Of a stretch of 64,000 nt of DNA, positions 44,575 to 56,366 are shown piece after piece. Within the stretch, counting starts at the first letter, position 1; each line of letters starts with the position of its first letter. The translations under genes and the position numbers were made by a program. The notes below the pieces were generated by a model. It saw only the letters and a program-made list of their open reading frames with translations. It ran no database searches and was not told the origin of the DNA. The DNA comes from Notospermus geniculatus (lineage: Eukaryota; Nemertea; Pilidiophora; Heteronemertea; Lineidae), in NCBI GenBank assembly GCA_002633025.1, contig NMRB01000468.1, positions 224,090 through 288,089 on the forward strand. Direction: 5' to 3'.

Positions 44575-44690
44575 AGCTGAGCTCTTTCGCTGGAAAGTGG
44601 GTCTGACCAGGGATCGAACCTGGAACCTCAGGGATGACAGACACTGACGTTTCCACTGCACCAATCTGACAGCCTTGTTCAGTTTTGCCG
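44575..44690 (-). mobile_element. tRNA-derived SINE (SINE-B type)
   Basis: Minus strand: CAGATTGGTGCAGTGGAAAC, then a perfect T-arm-like CCAGGTTCGATCCCTGG. No matching acceptor stem, so not a functional tRNA. Second copy at about 55580-55670. Confidence 0.65.
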
Positions 44691-45135
44691 AGTTCTGTGT
44701 TTATCTTGGTGTTATCAGCCAGAGGTAGAGATTGTGACCCTAACGACTGGTTTGGAGACTTGGTGGTCTGTGAACATCGGCCAAAACATTCACAGCCCAG
44801 AAAAAACATCGTCAGTGCTAATTTATGATAGTAAAGGCCAGAGATAAAATGGGCAGGTTACATTCAGTCCGATTTTGGTGTGAACGCATCTTACTGTGCC
44901 AGTTGAGAGGTGCAGAGACTAGTCATACATTGTCAAAGGAGACAGTCTTGCACAACAATAATGTACGTGAAATGGCTAACTCCAACCAAAACCTTCTTCT
45001 AGAACAATTTTTGGGGGCCCATGAAGTGGCTACCCTAACCAAAATGGCAAATCCCTCTTGGAGAAGAATTTGTGAGGGATTATGGAATGAGTAGAAACGA
45101 TTAAGAAGACACCGAGATAAATGAAGGATACTCAC

Positions 45136-45192
45136 AGAATAAGGCTGAGGGTGTGGTGGAGGTGGAGGTGGTGGGGGTAACAGCGAAAACAT
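45136..45192 (-). CDS. weak candidate: proline-rich first coding exon (unit 2)
   Basis: Same 19-codon frame and the same phase-0 GTGAGT donor as 33250-33306. The flanking 5' sequence shows a few substitutions between units while the exon is unchanged. Same doubts: proline codons arise from a CCACCT repeat and no partner exon is identified. Confidence 0.2.
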
Positions 45193-46157
45193 CTTTGGCC
45201 CGGTAGAAAAATGACGATAATTCAAATGAATCCTTAATCGCAAAAGTCCAGGATGATTTCAAAGGTCGATACCTCAAATTCCAGGGAATCAGGAAGCTCT
45301 GCCGCAAAAACTCCGCAACGAATTTAAAAGTCCCGTGATCTGCCTAAGATTTTTGTGCGTAAGGACAAAAGCAAATAGTTCTTGAATGAATTGGGTAAAG
45401 AACACGTCACGAAGTCCGGTCAGCTGATCGATTCCGCTGTAATTATTCTTCGTCAATCTTCTCAGAATCTAAAATGTTCCATCAGTAAAACAATACTTTA
45501 GCTCATATCTTGCCAAAAGTTCAACCTTATGCTGCCAAATTTTAGTTTTGACAACTTTCTGATGTCAGAGGTCAACTATCATTCACTCACAAATGATTCA
45601 ATTGAAAGGACGCAACTCTTCATTTATCAAGAATTTGTCAGACGCCGAGAAATCACCGCCGCGATCTGAACGCCACAACTCAACGATTCCGCAAAACAAA
45701 CGCAACTGTATCAAAAGCTGTGAAGTGAAATGTACAACGTGGTAATGAACGGTCGTTGGTTGCGATCGTTTAGGCGTCACACATTTCATGTTGATAATGT
45801 AACAACAGGAGTTGCTGGTTCTGACCATTTTACGAGGGGAGGGAGGTGGAATATGCAATTGTTTCTCATAGAAACCAGTCATTATTGGTAAAACAGTTGA
45901 CTTACGAACGTGAGGTGATCAGACCAGAATTGACGGCGACGTTAATTTGTTTGTGAATGAGCCTTTACCGAGATGCTGAAGATTAACACAAGTTTATCTT
46001 TTGTCCTTCCTCATCTGCCCCAGGTTTGAGCAGACAGTATCTTCTGTTGTTGAATTTTTCTAACTGCCTTGGAATTAAATTGGAAAATATTTAAAGAAAC
46101 ATTCTTCAGATGGATGACAGGAACAATCCTTCTCCAAACAATATTCAGTCAGTACCA

Positions 46158-46389
46158 CAGATATCCAGAGAGCACAAAAAACGACACACAAAATGATAGT
46201 AAACGTAAAGTCGTCTCGGAATTTCGCAAATTTTTGACCCTAAGGCGTGGTCTTCCTCAGGCACTTTCTAGTAGAGATCCCAGAAGTGAATGAGCTCATT
46301 TCTGGGATCTCTACTAGAAAGTGCGTGAGGAAGACCCCGGCTTGGGGTCGAAAACTTGCAAAACTCAGAGACGACTTTATGTTTACGAT
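46158..46389. mobile_element. inverted Penelope-like ends, unit 2 copy
   Basis: Counterpart of 34280-34499, again flanked by CAGTCAGTACCA (46146-46157, 46390-46401). The right arm keeps CCCCGGCTTGGGGTCGAAAA, a cleaner stem than in unit 1. Confidence 0.6.
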
Positions 46390-47081
46390 CAGTCAGTACC
46401 ATAGGATGTGAGAAAACTTTGACAGAAGATGCCGTCGGCTCGATTCGGTGACAGATGAGTTAGGCCTACTTCATTTCTGCGTACAAACAGATGAGGTAGC
46501 TCCTTCCACAACATTGGTGCACCCAAATTTTTCCATTATGTAAAGCAGGAGGAAACCAGATTACCCAGAAAAAGCATAAAACAAAACTTCTTCGGTAACT
46601 GCCTCGGTGTTTCAACGGTGACAGGATCCCCATCTGAGATGGAAAGAGAAGAGGTCCATGTTCCTCTGCTCCATGATTATCCCAGGAACTCAAAATCAGA
46701 CCCATAATCAACATATCAATTACATCAATTATTTTGCCGTGATTTTACCTAATTATGCTCTCCGTTTGTGAACCAAACAATGTCACTTTTTTGTCAAGTG
46801 TGACCTGAGAAGTTTCCAAGTGGTTGGAACCTTTTTTCAAATTTTGCAGTCCGTTAGGTTAGATTGGTGTAGTGCAAACATCGATGCTTGTCACCTCTGG
46901 AATCAGCAGTCCCACACACAGATTTGCACCATACATCCTTCAGGATCTTTTGAAAAGCTTCCTGCTGTTTCTAAAACGGTATGGGGTTTCCAGAAACTCC
47001 GCAGAAATCTATTCTCAGTTTAGCTGCATCCTCAGGCCTCTCGGACATGGCTATATCAAAAATAGATCTATTTTTGCTAAT

Positions 47082-47185
47082 ATTCATAAAAGCTAGCAAA
47101 TGCTTTTACTTCAAGATTTGCAGTACATTTACATGGACATTGCTGTGAAAATCTTAAGTAAAAGCATTTGCTAACTTTTATGAAT
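47082..47185. repeat. 104-bp hairpin, unit 2 copy
   Basis: Same hairpin as 35189-35292. No difference was noticed between the two. Confidence 0.8.
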
Positions 47186-47749
47186 ACCAGCAATTATGTT
47201 GTCCACAAAATGTTTCATTTCCAGTGGTTTTTGACAAATAATTGCTGAAAACAACACACTCAAAACGTATCACCCACAACAATCGTGAAAACGAGGACCC
47301 GCAAGTGTCCAATCAGGAGACAACACACCGTCATCGAACGGACAATATTTTCAGTTTAATCAGCTCTTATCGCAATAATCCCCTCAAACTACACAGATGA
47401 CAGAATAACTCTGCTCTGAATGATGCAATCAGTAGCCACTCATCCTTGAAAGATGAGCCAACGAGATAATGAGTACCATTTGAGTGAGACTTCGCAAGAC
47501 GCTTCTAACGATAATGACGGCGTTCACGTTACGATATGTGGCGCTATCCCAGGATGCATGTGACAGAAAGTGATGTGCCGATAAGTGCCGATAGTTACTA
47601 ATTGTCGCCTAACGAGGTGCTTATACCAATTAAAGTCTCATCCATGATTTTTGTTTTTATTGAGCGTGCGCTGAAGGTAGTATTCTAATTAAGACACAGC
47701 GACTGTATTTTAGATTTTTGCAAAACATTATTGGCCCTGTTATGGAAGA

Positions 47750-47945
47750 CGCATCTCAGTATCAAAACAGAAGCTTTATTTTGCGTTTTTTGCTTACTGT
47801 CGCAATTTATTGAAAGAAAAAACAACTGGTGGCGGCGAGTAGGGGGGGTCAGGACCCCCAAAACCCTCCCTCTGGATCCGTGCCTGCTGGCTTCAAAACC
47901 AGGACCTGCTGCTTGCTAAATGGACGTGATAACCACTAGGCTATC
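47750..47945 (-). mobile_element. remnant of SINE-A plus 5-bp-TSD element
   Basis: The right part of the element and the tRNA-like head of the SINE remain. The left 300 bp seen in unit 1 is missing, joined at a shared CATCTCA. Confidence 0.8.
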
Positions 47946-48461
47946 AGCTGTGCTCACAGACTGATACAAAGCACCAATCAGAAACCTGAATGGTCCATCA
48001 TCTCTGCTCTTGATTGGTCAATAAAACGGACAATGTGAAAACCGGGTCAGAACGGTTCCCCACCAAAATCACACCAGATAACGGCTCAATTACACTAATT
48101 CCAATATTAATAGGCATTATTGTTAATCATTTCATCAAAGTTGAAAGAGAAGGTGTAAAGAGATGAGGGAAGGGTGGTAAAATTGGTCGTTTACACAAAT
48201 CACGACAATTTACTTTTGATATGAGAAAGCTGACGGTAATATTTATACAGTAATTAATAAAGATAATATGATTTGTGATATTATGAGCGTTGATTGCTTC
48301 CTATTGTTATGTGGGAAGGGAAGTGGGTTTGGCTCTCACTGGAAAGCAACAAGGGACAAACTGACTATACAGGGTGTCCCAGGGAATTAGTCACGGCCGT
48401 CAAAAATGACACAAAGAATAATTTCGTGGCCCACGAAATTCACAATTTCAAAATTACAAAT

Positions 48462-48855
48462 CTTGTACTTTGGCGGATATGTCCCTAAATAAGCTTAGAT
48501 TTGCAGTTGACCCGTGTTCTATGCTATTTGAAGGCAGCAAAGCCAGAGCAGTTGTGCAAACATGATCTTAGTAGGCAATAAACTCCCGATGCGAGTAACG
48601 CAATAGATTCAAGATGGCGGCGTTTGAATCTCTATTCAGGCACCTTGACTGGCACGACCAGCGAGTTGCTTTAAATGGGATAGAAAGGCACACCGTCAGA
48701 AATTATTGGAATAATTTTACAGAAATTGCCTGCAGCAGAGTCCCGCAACCTTCTGTAAATTTACATATGATATGATTTATGTTTTCCTGTATTTTCCTCA
48801 ATTGGACTTTCCATAGGCCTAATGATGCTTTCTGAGAACAATGTGAAAATATAAT
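48462..48855. other. unit-2-specific sequence
   Basis: About 390 bp beginning TACAAATCTTGTACTTTGGC replace the 174-bp MITE of unit 1. It is bracketed by AAAAT-type sequence (TCAAAAT and GAAAAT). No coding content recognised. Confidence 0.7.
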
Positions 48856-49504
48856 TTGGTCAGCCTCCAGTCAAGTCCCTGTTAACATTTCTTCGAGTCT
48901 GTAATTTTACAGATCCACGTCCTGAGACTCTGCTGCAGGAATTTTCTGTAAAATCCTCTGCTATTTCTACAAATAGTTGGCTCTTTGATGGTTAATACGG
49001 GACACTTCATTGGTGAAGCACTGTGTTGAAATCACAGACTTTTCCGTCACCATCTTCTCAAAATAGCCATTCAGCTCTATTAAAACCCCGATCAGACGCA
49101 CCATTATGGGTCAGCAATTTAGAAATCTTCATCAACCAGAGAAAAACTTCAAAGTGTCGCCGGGATATATATCTTCATTGAATGTCTCCGATGCTTCCAC
49201 GTGCAATCAAGTCAGATGTCACATAGATCAGATGGTCCCCTATTATAGGCCATCAGTCGCCCCAGTGGTCTTCGCCCAATCTCCTCTAAAGAGATACTCC
49301 ATTCTCAGATCCTGATGAGTCTTGTCAATGCCTCTGACCTCTCCCGTGATTTATAATGGTCATTTAGCGCGACTTGCAGGTGGAGATCTTATATTGGCCA
49401 TGTCCATCTCGTATATTTTGTCGATGGTTAGATTTGAATGGTAAGATCTCTGCTGGACACTGAGATGAGTGTCGTGAGTGTTGTGGATGGTCAGCATATC
49501 AAGT

Positions 49505-50135
49505 CCTTGGTGGCCTAGTGCTTATTACGTCTGCTAAGGGAGCTGCAGGTCTCCGGTTCAAATCCACCATGGGCCATGGGATTAAGCATCCCTGGCTCTT
49601 TAGAGCTGTTACAGAACAGTAAGCCATGGTGCCTTGAACCTTGTGTCTTTGTAAGGGCAAGTAAAAGACCCCATCCAAGTGAGGAACATGAGTAGCTAGA
49701 GAAGGCCTCTTCCATAATAGCTGTGGTTTACACGACATAAAATCCCCAGATTTTTTTGCAGTCACACCAATGAACTGCCGGGCTTCATGAAACCTGTGTC
49801 TGAGAAACACGGGTTTTTGAAACACGGCAAGCTCGCCGTGCTTTTCGAAATCCCTGTGTTTTCGTTAGTTCTTAGCACGGCTACAGATGGCGCAGCCATT
49901 TCGTGACGTCGTTTTCGTGCCTCCGACAATGTGTGCCATGATACACTAGAAATGACCGAAGAGTCAATGCATGCAGCGCACCTGTCGCCGGGCTGCTAAA
50001 CTACAATGTAGTAGTGTGACCTCTCGCCGGGCTTTTCGTACACGGGTCTGGAAAAACATGGGTATTTTCAATAGGTGTAACTGTAGCTAGTACTAGGGAC
50101 AATTCTTTGGTTTTGGTCCCGATGGAAAATCGAAT
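49505..50135 (+). mobile_element. SINE-A split by a TIR element (unit 2)
   Basis: Counterpart of 37810-38440. The nested element spans about 49718-50089, and small indels distinguish the copies. Confidence 0.8.
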
Positions 50136-50502
50136 ATCGAGTCAACATCCAACTCATTCTTGGCGAATGTCAATGTGACTTAAGAAATGTGCAGATTCAA
50201 CGATTAAAGTGTTGGGAAAGAGTTCCCTATTCCAGTTGTCCATTGTTAACCCTCGATTTGTGCACCACAACAGAATATAGCAGGAGTTTTGACATCAGCA
50301 GCTTGCCAGGGTCACAATACCAACTGAACCCGAACTAAATCAGGGTCCCAAGGGTCAGAAACCTGCAGCTTGGATCACGGAGATCGAGTCCCACGCCGTG
50401 TCAGGTTATGAAAGTCATCGATCAGTGATAGACAGGTTAACTTGAGTTATTCATCCGAATTCTCCAGCGTGACACAGATATCAAGATGGAAGGCTTGAAG
50501 AC

Positions 50503-50592
50503 AATCATCCTCCCACAGCAGGGCTTTGGTCTCGCTCCTCTTCAGAGTGGATGCAGAGGAACAAAGGTAAAACCCCTGCTATGGGAGGATGG
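50503..50592. mobile_element. CATCCTCCCA foldback, uninterrupted
   Basis: Empty-site counterpart of 38804-39268. It lacks the 371-bp MULE-like MITE. Confidence 0.8.
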
Positions 50593-50693
50593 CAGGCAGT
50601 CAGAGTTGACAGCTTCGTTTCTCGGGGATTAAGACAGGGTGATAGACCAGAACAAATATGGCAATTGTCTTGATGACTCTTAAGTGGCCCATA

Positions 50694-50802
50694 CACGATC
50701 AATATTATTGCCAATCTTTCTTCTACCCATCATGTGAAAAGCACACGACCACCCAGTTGGGCCCCATATTGTGCAATAATATTGCGTCGTGTATGGGCGG
50801 CT
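50694..50802 (+). mobile_element. TTAA-family MITE, internally deleted
   Basis: Left end GTGGCCCATACACGATCAAT, right end TATGGGCGGCT. TTAA is at the left (50690-50693), a degraded TTAC at the right. It looks like a recombinant or deletion of the two elements of unit 1. Confidence 0.8.
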
Positions 50803-50851
50803 TTACAGTCTTGATTAACTCATAATTCATGACAGTGATTGTACTCGGGGT

Positions 50852-51210
50852 CATTTTGGTTCCCGAAGCCGCCGCTAGGGCTAGAAGGCTTCGGTATTGA
50901 CTGCCATTTTGTTGCTGACATCATTTAAGGATTCCGTTTTCCCGTAAAATTTCATTCTCCCCCGTCTAATAAAACGGCGATGATCTTGAGCTTTTGTTAC
51001 AGATTTGCAACACATTATTCCGCACGATACGCCATGCCAACATTTAGCACTCACGTGGCTATAGGGGCATCCTCATTCTAAAAATAATCTGTGGTATCAA
51101 CATGATGATTTATAAATAGATCAGGGACAAGTTTTATGCCGCAAAGATGGTGGCCAATACCGAAAGCCTTCTAGCCCTAGCGGCGGCTTCGGGAACCAAA
51201 ATGACTTAGG
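50852..51210. mobile_element. palindromic MITE with extra internal 140 bp
   Basis: Counterpart of 39714-39931 with the same ends. About 50929-51066 (TTCCGTTTTCCCGTAAAATT...) is additional sequence. Confidence 0.8.
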
Positions 51211-51235
51211 GTGGCCTCTTGGGTCAAGGTAGGCA

Positions 51236-51500
51236 TTGAGGAGCCTTGATAGACTCGTGGTTATCACATCCGCTTAGCAAGCGGCAAGTCGAAGGTTCAA
51301 ATCCAGCTAGCGCCATATGGGATTAACCATCCCTGGCTCTTCCACGTCCATCGCATGGACAGTCAGCTGTGGTGCCTTGTACCTTGTGCTCTGCAAGGGC
51401 AAGTGAAAGACACCATCCAAGTGAGGAACAAGAGTAGCTTGAGATGGCCTTTTCATACTTACCAGGGCAAGTAACACTTTGGCTTCGGCCCTGTCTGTCA
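51236..51500 (+). mobile_element. SINE-A, near full length (unit 2)
   Basis: Counterpart of 39958-40222, with a better kept B-box (GGTTCAAATCC). Confidence 0.85.
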
Positions 51501-52344
51501 TGTTCCATTGCCAGCCAAAAATGAACTATCAATGCTCAGCCAACCACATGAAAATGAACAGTTTACAAATTCACACATCCTGTGAAGGCAGCCACTGTTT
51601 GTAAACATCACGTTTTGCTTGCTTTTTAATGAGAGGTCAATTTGTCCAGGTCGTCAGCAGTGAGGCTTGCAGTAACAAATCATTGTAAACTCTGCTGAAT
51701 ATCAAGAAACTCATGTAGCCTAACTACTGTCACATAAAACAGCATATTATCTTCAAGGTACTCCACCAAAGTCAGATATGGGCCTCGTGCAACAGGGAGT
51801 ACTTTTTCTGGAACAAGTTGGGGCCGTGTCCTCTGAGGTTCCCCGTGTTCGATGCCAGGTTAGACCCACTCCTCAAGTGATAGAGAAGGCAACTCCCTCT
51901 CTGGCAGAGCACGTTTTCTGCAGGCAGTCTGGTTTCTGCCTCTGTAGGTAAAATTCCTTCCCATTTTGTCTTCAGATCTACATGTAATACCGTATTTGCA
52001 CTCAGATCTCGATTCAACATTTTCAAAATTGAAGAAACAGCTTTTGGACTAATGAATATCAGAAAATTTGTCCAAAAATCGCAGGACCACAACCAACACC
52101 AGAGGAAACAGGTGATCCCTTGGTCAACAAATCTTATCTTGAAAAGGAAATTAAACTTAAAGACAAGATGTATTTGAAATGATTTGACCCATGGTGACGG
52201 GCCTTGTTCGCCCAAGGCGTGAAGGAAATTAACATTGGAATCAAACTTTGTGATGTCCAGGTGATAATTAGTGGTCAGTAGAGCAGGTAATGAAGAGGAA
52301 TGGTGGTATGTGGGGTGATTTCCTTCAAATCAACTTGTAGTCAC

Positions 52345-52900
52345 CAGTGTCACATAAGCCCTTTTTTAGCCCAGTGGTAGCAGTCAGCTGCGCGTATTGC
52401 CAAAAGATGGCAGCAAAGTTCTAGCGGACCAACACACAGGAAAATCCACGTGATTGGTGCTCGATCAAGAATGAATGGGTTCGCTGTATGCATTGAATTG
52501 GGCTGTAGTGACACCTATTGGTCAACTCACTGACAGCTCCTATTGAAATGTGCCAAGCGCAACCCGGACCGACTCGTTCAGTTTGAAATTCAAGTGGGAC
52601 AGGCCCGTTTACACTGTTGGTACCGGGACAAGCTGGCTCGACCTGCTTACATTTGGCAAAATTATACCGAACCGAGCTCGGGACGGACCGAACACGGTGG
52701 AAATTCCATAGTGTAAATGGGGCTACTATAGATCCACCTCTCCCATCTTCGATAATCGAAGGCCGATCTGCTCACCACTGCGTTACATCGCACATCATCC
52801 TTCGAGAAATTGACCGGTCCGCGGCGAATCCTCTGCCTCTCGAAGATACCCGCTGCCTCTCGAAGATACGCCGTGCTGATACGTCTGTGCTGATAGTGCT
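52345..52900. other. unit-2-specific sequence with a MITE-like core
   Basis: Replaces the different unit-1 sequence at 41060-41704. It includes a likely small inverted-repeat element at about 52604-52727 (GCCCGTTTACACT / AGTGTAAATGGGGC). The open frame of 102 codons across it has no known motif. Confidence 0.6.
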
Positions 52901-53491
52901 TAAATACATTGTAAGCATTTATTGAGCATATTCAGGAAAATTAATGAAAATTTTCAACCAAGTGAAAGCCAAGTTTGACAATAATTAACTCTGACCCAAG
53001 ATACAAACAGAGGAAATGTGCAGACTTCGATAAATTTGAAAGAAATGCTCCAATTCCAAGAATATTCCAGTCCAACCATGACGCAATTAGATTCACTCGA
53101 TCGGCACAGGTTAAATGTTGGTGACAACATCAGATTACCCTGATAAACCCACCCCATACAAAGCTATAGTATCACACCTTTTCCTTTTCATCCCGTCCTG
53201 GTCCAGCGAGAATCACGACACGTCACATGAACCTTGTAACATGGTTTATAAGATCCCCCAGACATCGATGCTACACCTTACAATCACCGAACACCGATTA
53301 CATTTCTGTTAAATTCATGAACATTTCCTGCCTTGATAAGGAATGAAGTTCAAGACTATTCTGTAACCACAGACCTTTGGTCATTTCATGGTTCATTGGA
53401 AAATATCACAGGTGACATGAATTTGGAACAGAATTTGGTGTTCTTTTCACTTTGAATGATGAGAAGCTTTGATAGCCTAGTCATGCTGGTG

Positions 53492-53637
53492 CACGGGCGG
53501 ATCCACGATTTCGGAAGGGGGCACACTGTGCTACATGTAGAAACATTGAAATCTGCGGTGAATTTCAATGATTTGCTCCAAATTTCACAAATTTTACAGA
53601 TTTGTCGGCCAAAAAGGGGGCCACTGATCTGCACCTG
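53492..53637 (+). mobile_element. 5-bp-TSD element nested in SINE-A head (unit 2)
   Basis: Counterpart of 42280-42425. Flanks are TGGTG (53487-53491) and TAGTG (53638-53642), so the left copy has one substitution. Confidence 0.85.
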
Positions 53638-55118
53638 TAGTGGTTATCACATCTGCTTAGCAAGCGGTAGAAGTGTAGCTAGCCATCTAGAACAACAGAA
53701 GTTTAATTACTCGGTTGAACGATCAGTAATACTGTTTGGACATCTAATCTGAAATTCTGTTTTAATGTCACCATAGTTGGTCCAGATAAGTGTTACTATG
53801 AAATTTACCAACAGAACTGTGACAAATGGTATCAAAGTTGTCACAGGAAGGGTTCATTAAACAGTTGGATGGTCATGCATTTAATTTTGTTTTAATTTCC
53901 TTCTGGTAGCAGTTTCTATGGTGGAGAAATTGACAAGGGACAAACAAGGGCCCAAATGATTTCTTATGGAGCAACTCCTGGTTGTCGACCCCGTTATCTC
54001 AAAAGGCCCAAAATGCGTATTCACATTCTGTTTTCCTGCATATTTTCAAATGTTTGAAAACTTGGAAACGAAAGTTTGTAGCAAGATGTTTTTTGTCCAC
54101 AGCAATGCCATTAAAGAATCTAGACACATGACTCGAATACATCAAAAATATTGTCATGAGATGCCAGGAATCCACACAAAACAATACCCAGACCACTTTC
54201 ATTTATTCCGATTAATTAAACATCCTTGATTTATCTTAGATTTCTCAGTATCATCTATTAGAAAAGACATATTATTATCACTGACTCAAACCTCTTAAAG
54301 GGGAATTACCATTCATTTAGTAGTGAGTTCACGCAAAACGGACTTAGCCAGAGTCTGATCAGTGGGGATCAAACTTCTGCCCGCTAGCCAAAGACCTGAG
54401 CCACTTAGGTCCATATCCTTGGGTCAGACTTCAGCCACACTTTCATTAAAGTCCGACTTTTCTCAATGCTTTAAGCAAAGAGTAAGTAGTCTAACTTCAG
54501 CAATACTTTGGGCTAAAGTCCGACCCAAGCATATGACGGTCAAATAGTTCTCACCATATGACATCAGAAGTTTACCATTCAATGGCCACTGGCACGCTAA
54601 GTTGGTCAAGCGGTTCATGGGCATAAAGGTTTAGGTAAAATAATTGTCATGAGGCTGCATTTGATAGTGTTATATCATGTTTGACAATGAATGGCCACGA
54701 CGTCATGTGGGAGAAGTAGTAGGCCACCATCTTTGTTGGAAATACATGTATCTATACCACGACTACTCCCTATGACCGCCGGACATCAAAACCTGCTGAC
54801 GGTGTCCACCTTTAAGAATATCTGTCTGGTATGCCATCCATCAGATGATTTTGTATACAAGGAAGAGAAATCTGACCCTAGCATTGAAGTCCATCCAATA
54901 TCAGGAGCTTCCTCCAGAGTTGAACCGAACCATGAACTTCATCACATTCTTATCTCAGACCAACTAAAGAAGTCAAGTAATCAATCCACATTCCTCCCCT
55001 AATTTCATTAGAATATTTCAATATGATATGATACAGTTATAGAAGGGGGCCAGCATCATCTAATGCAAACAATAAGTACACTTTTGTAACAGAATATCGT
55101 GGTCGTCGTCTATAGATA

Positions 55119-55553
55119 GAGTACTCTGCGCAATTAATTGACGTACCTTTCGTGCTGCGTACCATCCATGAACCACATGCAGCGTCATGTGCGTACCGTC
55201 CTCGTATCTTCTGCGGACATCGCACACCACCATGGAATGGAACGCAGTGAAGACTAAACTTCATTCGCCTGTGGCGTATGGATGTCACGCAGAGAAGAGA
55301 CACATGTACCCGTACCATATGCAATGAACTGAAGTGTACCTTCCACATACATCAGGTGGAAGGTAGGCGGGCTCCAAGGGGGGGGGCGCACTCGGCACAT
55401 GCCCCCCTTTTGGCCAACAAATCTGTAAAATCGACCATGAAATTCTGGAATTTGCTACAAATCTCAATGTTCCTAGCACAGGACGCCCCCTCTTTTCCCA
55501 AAAATCCTGGATCCGCCCTGCAGATAAAGGTAGGTCAATTGTGCTCCGTACTG
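55119..55553. mobile_element. TA-flanked MITE (unit 2) with one insertion
   Basis: Counterpart of 43925-44559 without the 207-bp insertion. It still carries the 5-bp-TSD family copy (about 55366-55519). Confidence 0.8.
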
Positions 55554-56140
55554 TACTAGTGAAGCTAGAGCTGAGCTCTTTCGCTGGAAAGTGGGTCTGA
55601 CCAGGGATCGAACCTGGAACCTCAGGGATGACAGACGCTGACGTTTCCACTGCACCAATCTGACAGCCTTGTTCAGTTTTGCGGAGTTCTGTGTTTATCT
55701 TGGTGTTATCAGCCAGAGGTAGAGATTGTGACCCTAACGACTGGTTTGGAGACTTGGTGGTCTGTGAACATCGGCCAAAACATTCACAGCCCAGAAAAAA
55801 CATTGTCAGTGCTAATTTATGATAGTAAAGGCCACGGTTGAGATAAAATGGGCAGGTTACATTCAATTTCCCAGAATCTGATGACTTTAGGCAATGCTAC
55901 AGATGGTTTTCTCACACGAGTTGGCTTTCTATGGGTAACTCAACCATAGAGAACTATGGGCAATTGTTTGGTCATTGGTCTTAGTGTATAAGTCGTAAGG
56001 AAACCAATAATGATGAATTGCCCTTTGAGAGCTGATGAGCACAAGGAAATAACTCTTCTTTGGAGCAGCACCTTCAGTGAGCAGCTCCTTAAAGCAGCAC
56101 CTTTAGTGTGAACTGCACCGGATTGTGAAACCGGAACGAA

Positions 56141-56277
56141 ACCGGATTCTGGTGCATTTTGCGGTGCATCAGTTCAATGCTATTTCAATGAAATGTCGAC
56201 ACAGAAATTGTGGATGTCTTCATTGAAATAGCGTTGTTTACGCGAACCGCACTGCAAAATGCACCAGAATCTGGTTT
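56141..56277. mobile_element. foldback MITE
   Basis: ACCGGATTCTGGTGCATTTT, GC is mirrored by GCAAAATGCACCAGAATCTG, GT, with an inner pair CTATTTCAATGA/TCATTGAAATAG. In unit 1 only TTTTGGTGTGAACGCATC of its right flank is present (about 44873). Confidence 0.85.
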
Positions 56278-56366
56278 TGGTGTGAACGCATCTTACTGTG
56301 CCAGTTGAGAGGTGCAGAGACTAGTCATACATTGTCAAAGGAGACAGTCTTGCACAACAATAATGT

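Larger units (their letters stand above)
33077..44964 (+). repeat. tandem segmental duplication, unit 1
   Basis: This segment recurs in direct orientation immediately downstream as 44965-56366 (offset 11,892 near the left end). The left edge lies in the 54-bp minisatellite and the right edge at CACAACAATAATGT. Most of the length aligns with only scattered substitutions. Unit-1-only segments include 35852-36150, one extra 99-bp repeat at 36791, the MITE 36982-37155, the MULE-like MITE 38857-39227, one extra TTAA MITE, the foldback 41109-41256 and the MITE 43941-44147. Confidence 0.95.
44965..56366 (+). repeat. tandem segmental duplication, unit 2
   Basis: Direct repeat of 33077-44964. It starts within a 54-bp minisatellite unit (GTGAAATGGCTAACTCC) and ends at CACAACAATAATGT (56366), where unique DNA begins. 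Unit-2-only sequence includes about 48462-48855, 140 bp at about 50929-51066, about 52345-52900 and about 55866-56270. Confidence 0.95.

Noticed and set aside
44605-44680. Possible functional tRNA gene (perfect T-arm on the minus strand)
   Set aside because: The acceptor stem and anticodon arm do not fold. Related copies with a common 3' body show it is a SINE head.
44063-44809. 248-codon minus-strand frame, the longest in the window
   Set aside because: It runs through a SINE and three nested transposon copies, and the unit 2 counterpart is interrupted and shorter. The GSIPG-type peptide is typical of translated SINE B-boxes.
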